Below, one piece after another: positions 56,355 through 64,000 of a stretch of 64,000 bases of DNA. Position 1 is the stretch's first letter, and every line of letters starts with the position of its first letter. The notes under the pieces are model-generated. The model saw only the letters and a list, made by a program, of their open reading frames with translations. It ran no database searches and was not told the DNA's origin. The position numbers were made by a program, and so were the translations under genes. Source of the stretch: Sympetrum striolatum (Eukaryota; Arthropoda; Insecta; Odonata; Libellulidae); assembly GCA_947579665.1 (NCBI GenBank), contig OX388343.1, positions 103,111,657-103,175,656 of the forward strand, written 5' to 3'.

Positions 56355-57770
56355 CCTAAATTCATAAATAATGAAACTATTTATTAAATGAACATTATTT
56401 ACGTATAAGCTAAGTATTCAATTGAATGTGTCACATACCAAAAATTCAGCTGCATTAAAAAATACTGTACTCTTGATTATAGTTGATATTATATTTGAAT
56501 TTACAGAATTAAAGTTATAAAACAAGGTGAAAAAATGAGGACGTCAAATTACAATTACTTAGACTAAGTAATAGTTAGGTGGTTTAACTAGCAGAGAGCT
56601 GACGCAAACCCAAAACTGTGAGTGTTCAAAGAAAACAAAAGTTTTCCATGAATTTAAATTTTGAAGGGGCATTGTTTGACTTTGTGGTTGACAGGATAAG
56701 TCATGTTAATTGGTGGGATTCTATCACCAGAGAAAAAATTGGCTGCATCGATAATGAAACTTAAGAATTTAAGTCACAGTTTTAATAGTTTATCAAATTT
56801 ATTTGATAAACTATTATAAATCGATACATAATATAAATACGATAAATCTGTGTGTACCTGTGCACACAATACCTTTCAGCTGAGTGATTTGCTTCCAAAA
56901 TAGTATATTATTAATAATATCATCAAAAATTAATTTTTACTGATATCTTGTATTACTCCAACACTTTTTCAAATTTCTACGGAAATTTGGTTATCGAATT
57001 ATTTTTGTTAATATACATCATATTTACAGGTAATCACAAAATAAGGATAGGTATATTTTCTATCATCTGGAGTAATGAAGAGCCTACCACACAGACTTTA
57101 AATTGTCCAGAATGCTTAATAAAGGAACAAGTAACTTTTCAATTGTCGCTAACTTATCATGAGATGTGCCCTCCAATAACAGCCCTAAAATAATTCAATC
57201 CTAATTTATACATCTAATAATGGTAATTTCACAAAAAACCAAATAGCAATTAACTTACATTTTTCCGGTATAGGCCTCGAGCTATTAGCTGACTGTGAAA
57301 GAATTTTCGGATGTCCATCTGTACCTTATGAAATTCAAACTGTTCACTGTGAATTTCTCAAAAGCAGTACTCAAGAGCCTAGCTTTGCATTCACACCCTT
57401 GAAACAGTCACATGCAGAAGATCTAACTAAGCGTTTTATCAATCTGTTTTTCTCTCAAAAGTAATCTTAATCTATGATTTCAGGGTGTAAGTTTCGAATT
57501 ACTTCTTGAATGTTCCCTTGTATTATTGCGAGGTGTAAACAAATGAGCACTTTCGAATTTTACTCTTGGGAATCTTATCTTATGGTGTGAGTCATCTAAC
57601 TAAAGGATTTGCTGAAGAAGTGCACGCGTTGTACATAGAGAGCGAAACACTCATATCGTAGCATCCCATTGATATCGATGTCGGCTCTATGCCTGCTCTG
57701 CTACGGAAAACATCACCTTAGCTGAAATCGTGATAATTGAGGTTTTGTACTCTGCAACAGAAAAAAAAGT
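56355..57770. other. Gene-free DNA after Tigger copy 3
   Basis: AT-rich; the frame at 56948-57193 has no recognisable signature. A short inverted repeat (agtttatcaaa / tttgataaact) lies at about 56789-56815. Nothing else is called. Confidence 0.45.
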
Positions 57771-57872
57771 CCAGCCCAGTCAGACTTGAAAAAAGTCTGA
57801 CTGGGCTGGGAATCAAACCCGGGATCTTCCTCTGTTGAGGAGGCTGCTTTAACCATCTAAGCCAGAACAACT
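57771..57872 (-). repeat. tRNA-like repeat (SINE head or tRNA pseudogene) with hairpin tail
   Basis: On the minus strand an A box TGGCTTAGATGG (57864-57853) and a B box GGTTTGATTCC (57819-57809) are 33 bases apart, as in tRNA genes. Between them CCTC-CTCAACA-GAGG forms an anticodon-like arm. A convincing 7-bp acceptor stem is missing, so I do not call a functional tRNA. Directly downstream, 57771-57786 and 57794-57809 form a perfect 16-bp inverted repeat (CCAGCCCAGTCAGACT) whose loop supplies a T-run in minus-strand sense. Confidence 0.65.
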
Positions 57873-58290
57873 GTTGTTGAACAGATGTGTTCCCACTAGA
57901 TTTTAGTGCATTACTATTTGTGTCTTAAGGTGCACTTTTGTGCTGTATTTTGCTGTTCTGAATTAGCCCACTCAACTCAATGATGCATTGCTGGTTTCAT
58001 TGTCAAAATTTTAAAAAGTAAATACAAAGTAAGATTCTCTTACTAAGCTGTTTTCTTGGTCATCTCATTATTGACTTAATGATCCCTTCAACAGCTTTAT
58101 CTTTCACTGGAATGGGCTGGAATTTTAAGAGGCATGATTAATTTATTAACTAGCATTTTTGAGTTAACTTTAGTGTATGCAGGATGTTCATGGCTGTAGA
58201 TTTGGATTGGTGTAGAACTTGTTGTCTCAATGGATAGAAGTGCCAAGACAATACTGGTTATTCGTTCAGTTTTCATGGTTTATTGATTCT

Positions 58291-59432
58291 ATAATAATCT
58301 ATTATATATAGACGTTTCTCCAGATATACCTAGATATATATACACTCACTCACTCACTGGGGATCAAAATTCTAACCATGTTCCACAAGTGCCACTGCCT
58401 TGAAATTTTTACGACAAATTAGCCATAACGTGTAACCTCCAGAAAAAAGCCGACTTTGAACCTTGGTGTCATGGGTTTGATTCCAGAAGGCCCCAAAGTC
58501 GCGATTTTCTCCAGAAGAATCCATGGCAGGGACATTCGAAAATTTTTTTAGGCACTTCCCGGAAAAGCAGAGTGTTGAAATTTGAGGGATTGCTAGAAGC
58601 CGTGCAACTCCAACGTAAATCAGAAAGACATCGCCGGATATGGTCCATGGTTCGATGCTAGGGCGGGGCAAAAATCGGCCGTTTAAAATGCATTGCGGCG
58701 ATTTTGAAGATTTTTTTTGGATCCTTTCCCGATAACATGGATACTTGAAACTCGGCTCCTGGATAGATATCATAAATATATTTCATAATCAAATTTTACA
58801 TGTTCGCTGATGGTCCTTGGTTCGATCCCAGAGGGCCATTTGCATTTCTCAATGCATTTCTTACGGGGATAACGGAAACAAAATTTAGGTACTTCCCGGC
58901 ATGCTATCGACGTCAAACTTTGCATGACACAAGAGCAAGTCTTTACAAATCAAACTATGCATTAACAGCTTACAATATGTCCTGGGTTCGACACCAGGTG
59001 TCTCTGCAATCAGAAGTTGATCCGATATTTAGGAATTATTTTGAAACCTTTCCCAATGTTATAGAAACTTGAAATTCGGCATATAGATAGACATCATAAA
59101 TTACTTTCAGAAACATGTTTTAAATCTCCAAGATCGTCCTTGGTTCGAATACAGAGAGCCATTTACATTCGTGAAAAGTAGAACGTCGTTTGAGGTAGTT
59201 GTAGCCAATATTTCTGCTTGAATTTTCACACATAGAGATTTTGATCTTCTATTGTGTTGCATAGTAAGTTCACAGTAAAGACCCGGGTTTGATACCAGAC
59301 GATGAAATGTCAGCGAATTTTAATAAAAATTTCAATCCTTTTTTTTTCTTTTGAGGACCGTCCCGATATGATGCCGATATGAAATTAGTATTGCCGATCT
59401 GCTTGCAATATGCAAGCTAAATTTTACTCGTA
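58291..59432 (+). mobile_element. Modular B-box repeat, copy F
   Basis: Starts with ATCTATTATATATAGACGTT and ends with GCTTGCAATATGCAAGC, TAAATTTTACTCGT at about 59432. B-box-like sites are near 58470, 58648, 58817, 58983, 59139 and 59284; spacing 178, 169, 166, 156 and 145, closely matching copy E. Open frames across it are chance. Confidence 0.78.
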
Positions 59433-61200
59433 TTAATAATAAAAGGACTTTATTAGTGCAAGATTGAGACTAGGAAGTCTCTTTTTACATCTAACCCTTC
59501 GTAGTATGAGAAATGATAATGAGAGTGCTGAGCCAATGGATTAGCAAAGCTTTAGATTTTGTTCTCTCTCTAGACATTACAGACATTATACCACATACCA
59601 TAAGTGTCATTATCTTTTACATGGGTGTGTCATTGATTGTATGTTAAGTATAAATCAGTTTAATGTTTCATGCTATTTTCCATGGATGGCTGTATTTTTA
59701 TTCTCAATCATTTATTTTTGATAAAAAATTGTTTCTAACAATTGCTCATTTTTACATTAAGTTTTCTGTTTATCTTTGAATCAAGATTTTATTTTTTTTC
59801 AAGTAATGACTCCATAATTCATTCACTTATTTAATTATTTTTTGAAGTTTTTTTTACTACCAGATATTTCCTTGCTTAGTGATTTATTGTCTGATAATTT
59901 TTGTAAACCGAATAACTGAAATTTGATGGGAGAGTAGAGTTTTTAGGTATGTTATATATTTTAATAAATTAATTTTTAAAGAAATCAATGCCTGGCCGTG
60001 ATATAAGAAGTAAAATTCTTTACCTTTGGTGGAAACCCTGGATGCTGGTGGAAAGCTGCATGGTATCAATTGATTTTTAAAGCAATGATTATTTTTAGTA
60101 ATTGTTTAGATTGTATTTACAGAAGATATAGTATTCAGATCATACAACATCTTAAAGATGGATTGGAACTGAGTAAAGAATGGATCATAGTTATTGAATG
60201 TTTTTCACTGGGATATGGAAGGCTCTTAAACTGTGCTTTCACTCTTGAAAAAGCTAAAATAATAACCTTAAGCTAAAAATTCTGACAAATATTATTAAGT
60301 GATATTAAGGTATATAAAGTTATCTACGAAAGTAACAAAAAATTGAATTTTCTTTAAGTTTCACTTGAATTCATTTGATTCAAATTCCATACTATAGGAA
60401 ATTATATTACGTATGTGAAGTTTTGTATGATAGTTAAGTTTAAAAATGATATATGCAGTTTAATGCTGGTATGTTCTTAATCTTTGGAGATCACAAAAAT
60501 TGGGGGTACTGTTGTAACTTGCATTAACTAAAATCTACAGAGGCAGCCATGATGCTGTGGAAATTTATAATATAAAGATGATGAATACTTTTCCACCAAA
60601 TTTGTGGTAAATTATACATCATCTTCATATTGAAGTAGCTATTTATTTGAAAATATTAATTATTTTTTGTCATCTCTGAATTTTCAGTTAATTCTTTCCT
60701 GTGTGTTTTTCCCACCAGGACAAGAGGATTAATTCTATTCAATCCAAAAACTATTATGAGAAATTCAAAGTAGGACAGTTCTGGTCCAGTTATGGTGACG
60801 GGTGCTCATGGTTTTAATAAACCCCAATGAGATTTTTTTCCGTGTCTTTCACTAGCTTAGAAAGTACACTGGATGGTGAAAGATATGGTCACAATGGAAT
60901 ATTCTGTCACAAGGAACACAATGTCTGTTTTCTTCGAATACTTTTGAGAATTAAGAGAAGAGTAAAATTAATTCTCAGGCATGTTGAAAATCTAACCAAA
61001 TGATTGCTTTCGGGCTTCGGTTGACTTCGGCAGGAGGAGGAACAGGGCCATTTTACTAAAACGTATTTCATCCAATGTACGGTAGCTGACTCTAAACATT
61101 CTTTCTTATTTCCTTACCCTCGTCCCCTATCTCAGCTCGGAAGTGCTGAACAGGTGCCTGTAGTTGAAGTGTTACAACTGACATTCTTCTATCTCAGATG
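59433..61200. other. AT-rich DNA without recognised genes
   Basis: Short frames (for example 60070-60276) lack family signatures or splice partners. Nothing is called. Confidence 0.45.
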
Positions 61201-61720
61201 GGATACCATGGGCATTTACAAAAGCATCTCGAACCGCTTTGGTCACCCACTTCTCCCGCCACAATGGGCTCCCCTCGGTAGGGCTGCTCGTCAGATTCAC
61301 GCGTCATCGGCCGCCTTCTCGTGCCCAAACATGGCGCTCAGACAACTGTGAAATCAACTTTTTGGATCGTTCGTCTCTGGTGGGAGTTGAAGGAGATGAA
61401 AGCGTGAAAATTGGGGGCGATGAAAACGCGGGGAAGTGGTTTCGAGAGCGTGCAGTGCGGCATCGAGTGTTATTTGGGTGAGAGAGGCTTTGAAAGTCAT
61501 TGACTGGGCTTTCCAAATCAGGATTTGCGGATACACCTAAGATTTCGCTGTGTACAAAGTGTATTTTCGATACATGCGCGGGTATTTCTGTATAGAACTC
61601 TGTGAATCTCGTAGTTAAGTGGATCATTAGTCGTTATCTCCATCGTCCTTCTGATAACCCTTTCTATCGACGTAGGTTTGTTGCGGATGCGGATCTGAAA
61701 GCCATTCAGGTGGGGTGTCG
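61200..61720. promoter_or_regulatory. GC- and CpG-richer stretch, possible promoter or first exon
   Basis: Compared with both flanks this block has many more CpG steps (cgaaccgctttgg, cgcgtcatcggccgcc, aacgcggggaag). A donor-like CAG|GTGGGG occurs at about 61709-61716. It could be the start of a gene to the right, but no coding exon with a known signature follows before 64000. Kept as a possibility only. Confidence 0.3.
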
Positions 61721-64000
61721 ACTCAGCACAATTTATTTTTTTCTCATCGCTTTTTAATTTTAGCTACGATAATCTTATTTCCTTAAATACATCTAGAAAT
61801 AAAGTATCTACATCGTAGTGTAAACTATTCATCACGAAAATAGTTGGAAAGCATTTTTGTTGGCCATATTCGGCCTTGGAATTTTATTCAAATTTCAGAT
61901 AAGCTAACGGACAACTTCTGTGATGCCTTTCAATTATCAAATCATAGATTATTTCTTTCAGTGTCACTACGCGCCTTGTATGATAGAGCACTTTGATATA
62001 TTGGAGCGATTGGAGCTTTCTGCGGAACTAGTTACTCTTTCCCATATGACATACATGGTAATGGCAAATAAGTGCAAGTCGTCGCCTAATTCGTCGCCGT
62101 ATTTCTTCATCACTTCCTCTTTGATTTGGTGCAATGGTCTCACGATATATGCAGTTTCTGCAGCACTTTATCTTTGATCCATCTTTCTTAATAGATTATT
62201 ATCACTTCTACTGCATGATTTTAATTTTAAACTATTTTGTACAATTTATCTTCCACTTTTTGTATTGTTACTTTTTGAACCGTTAAAAACCGTTTTAACC
62301 TCAATAAAATCTAATTTGTCTTCTAATGCTGCAAGACCAAATATGGATTTTAATGTAATTGCTAGAGTCGTGTAAAAATTAGGACCAGCGCAAGGTTTGG
62401 AACTTATTTCCAATTACGAGTACATAGATGAAATTATTTCACTACTATTAGGGCACCTTGCAAGGATTTTAAGGGGCCCTATTCTAAAATGGCAAAGTTA
62501 GCAAGGGACATGCGAAACGTGCAGAAAATTTTAATTCGTAAAATGATTATGATTTATTTATAAACCATTACGCATCATATGGAATGAGAAGCGCAGAAAC
62601 AATCCATTTTGTGTCAGGGTTCAATTGCTAGATGGCCGCTCCTGTTTGCAAATGATTATTCTGTGTTGAATATTCCGTTTGATATTTTTAATCTTTGACG
62701 GACTGTTGAAGTAGGAGTCAGAACAGCAATCGCGGTCGACAGAAAAACGATATTCGAAGTCCTCCAGCGAAGTCATACGATCCTCTTCTAGAACGTCATT
62801 TAGATTGACGTACGAAATCTTGCTCCTTTTCTGACGAGGAACCGCTCTGGACAGGGAAGTGCAACCCACAGCCCTCTTAAACTATTCGGGAGCTCAGAAG
62901 CTAACCCTTTTCTATGAGTTGTGAGTAGTTTTATAAACTAAAACGAGATAAATGCGGTAATTATGTTTTAGTGAAAATATTCCCTAAAAACTTAAATAGT
63001 TAACACATTCGACATTCGGTATTAAAGGAATTGAAAATGAAACATTCATGAAAGAAAGAATTTAAGGTAGTGTATTTTTATTCCACCAACACCATTTTAA
63101 AAAGGATTTTCAGCAATCATTAATTCCATTACGTATGAAGCTCACTCATGGCAACCTCCTCTATAGTTGCAACTCAGATGTTTATTTGGCTGCATTTACA
63201 TAATGCAGTATATTCTCGATTCAACGGAGCTCCTTTTTTATAGCATCCAAGAAACGGGCGCTTCTAAGATTCACGATATTTAACTTATTACTGTAAGGTT
63301 GAGAAAAGCAGAGGAGAAAACATAATATACTAACGTTGAAAGCCACGGCTCGACTTTCTTAAGCTGTCATTAACGCTCGCATTGTCTTTCATCGATATGC
63401 CGGTAGGTAATGATAAGTAAAGAACGACCTTCTTAAGGCACCTTGCATTATTAAAGGAAGGTCTTGAGAGAATGAACTGTATGAGCGAAGAGTCCTCAAA
63501 ACTACCTATGCACCGCAATCGCGTTATTATTTTCCCTTTTCCTAACTTCCAGGTGCTTTTTAGATTCCAAATCATACGGGAACTTTCTTCCTAAATTGCA
63601 ATTCATTGTTTATGTAGAAGCTCAGCCGTTACTGTTCATGAAAAATCATCTCGTAATGCATTTTGTTGAATGTGAAACATGCCTTGACTTAGATACATTT
63701 TGAACAAATGGATTCTTACATAAAAAGTCTTGGCGGCAATGCAGATATAAAGCAAGGTTAAACAGTTCTTTTAACCTCTTGATCTGGAGTCCAAATACGT
63801 TGTAATCATCTCCTGTAGAGATTATTTCTATGTTTATGTGGCGATACATTTCTCAAGCGGAGCATTTCGAGTTCTAATAGAGTTTCTAATGAAATTAATG
63901 AACTAACGACAGGTAAAGAAACAATGTCATTAATTTTAAGACGCTAAAGCCCGTTTGGAGAAGTTTACAAAATATTATGTGAAAACACAATAAAAAAGAA
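61721..64000. other. Right-hand end, no supported gene
   Basis: The minus-strand frame 62621-62869 (residues SKISYVNLNDVLEEDRMTSL and so on) has protein-like composition, but it begins with GTG rather than ATG, has an in-frame stop just upstream and no clear splice acceptor. I do not call it. Other frames are short. An internal exon of an unknown gene cannot be excluded. Confidence 0.35.

Noticed and set aside
58372..59072. Two long open frames, one on each strand, within modular repeat copy F
   Set aside because: They cross repeat modules, are not kept open in copies D and E, and show no domain.
62621..62869. Minus-strand 82-codon open frame with protein-like composition
   Set aside because: It starts at GTG, an in-frame stop lies just upstream, and no good splice acceptor or family match is visible.

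Overview
The window is eukaryotic nuclear DNA, most likely from an insect or other arthropod. It is AT-rich, its genes are split by GT-AG introns, and its introns and intergenic DNA are full of transposable-element remnants (pogo/Tigger, Tc1/mariner-like, Penelope-like, LINE, tRNA-derived repeats). No CRISPR, operon or bacterial feature is present. The species cannot be named from the sequence alone; the arthropod call is inference from the protein sequences and the transposon mix.

Layout. (1) 1-4708, minus: KCTD9 homologue (BTB plus pentapeptide repeats); its 3' end lies outside the window. (2) 4709-5298: short divergent promoter region with a CACGTG E-box. (3) 5299-10986, plus: NOP56, box C/D snoRNP core protein, 10 coding exons, 491 residues. 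(4) about 11.2-15.8 kb: gene-poor DNA with small inverted repeats, one of them a Tc1-like MITE. (5) 15978-36336, minus: complete coatomer subunit alpha (COPA), 19 coding exons, 1,220 residues. Four large introns carry insertions: a broken copy of a repeated arthropod gene family, a LINE fragment, a mariner-like deletion derivative, a Tigger deletion derivative, and two tandem copies of an unusual modular repeat. (6) 36337-37494: divergent promoter region. (7) 37495-49844, plus: a 619-residue coiled-coil protein I do not recognise, 5 coding exons, with a Penelope-like element, a palindromic Penelope end pair, a cluster of the modular repeat and a Tigger fragment in its introns. (8) 49.9-64 kb: no host gene recognised; a TIR element, a 3.55-kb full-length but broken Tigger with an apparent intron, a tRNA-like repeat, another modular-repeat copy, and a GC-richer stretch near 61.2-61.7 kb.

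The three recognised host proteins are housekeeping factors: NOP56 acts in nucleolar rRNA modification and processing, COPA in Golgi-to-ER transport, and KCTD9 is a BTB protein linked to cullin-3 ubiquitin ligases. They share no pathway; adjacency looks like ordinary compact divergent gene pairs (KCTD9/NOP56 and COPA/coiled-coil gene).

The most unusual content is the modular repeat family (about 31.0-32.9, 44.0-47.0 and 58.3-59.4 kb). Each long copy has a fixed 5' motif, about six tRNA B-box/T-arm-like hairpins spaced roughly 145-180 nt apart, and a 3' hairpin about 12-14 nt from the end. Copies sit head-to-tail and head-to-head. This could be a non-autonomous rolling-circle (Helitron-like) element, but the family is not identified here. 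All exon boundaries were derived by hand from splice signals, reading frame and remembered family conservation, with no alignment run.
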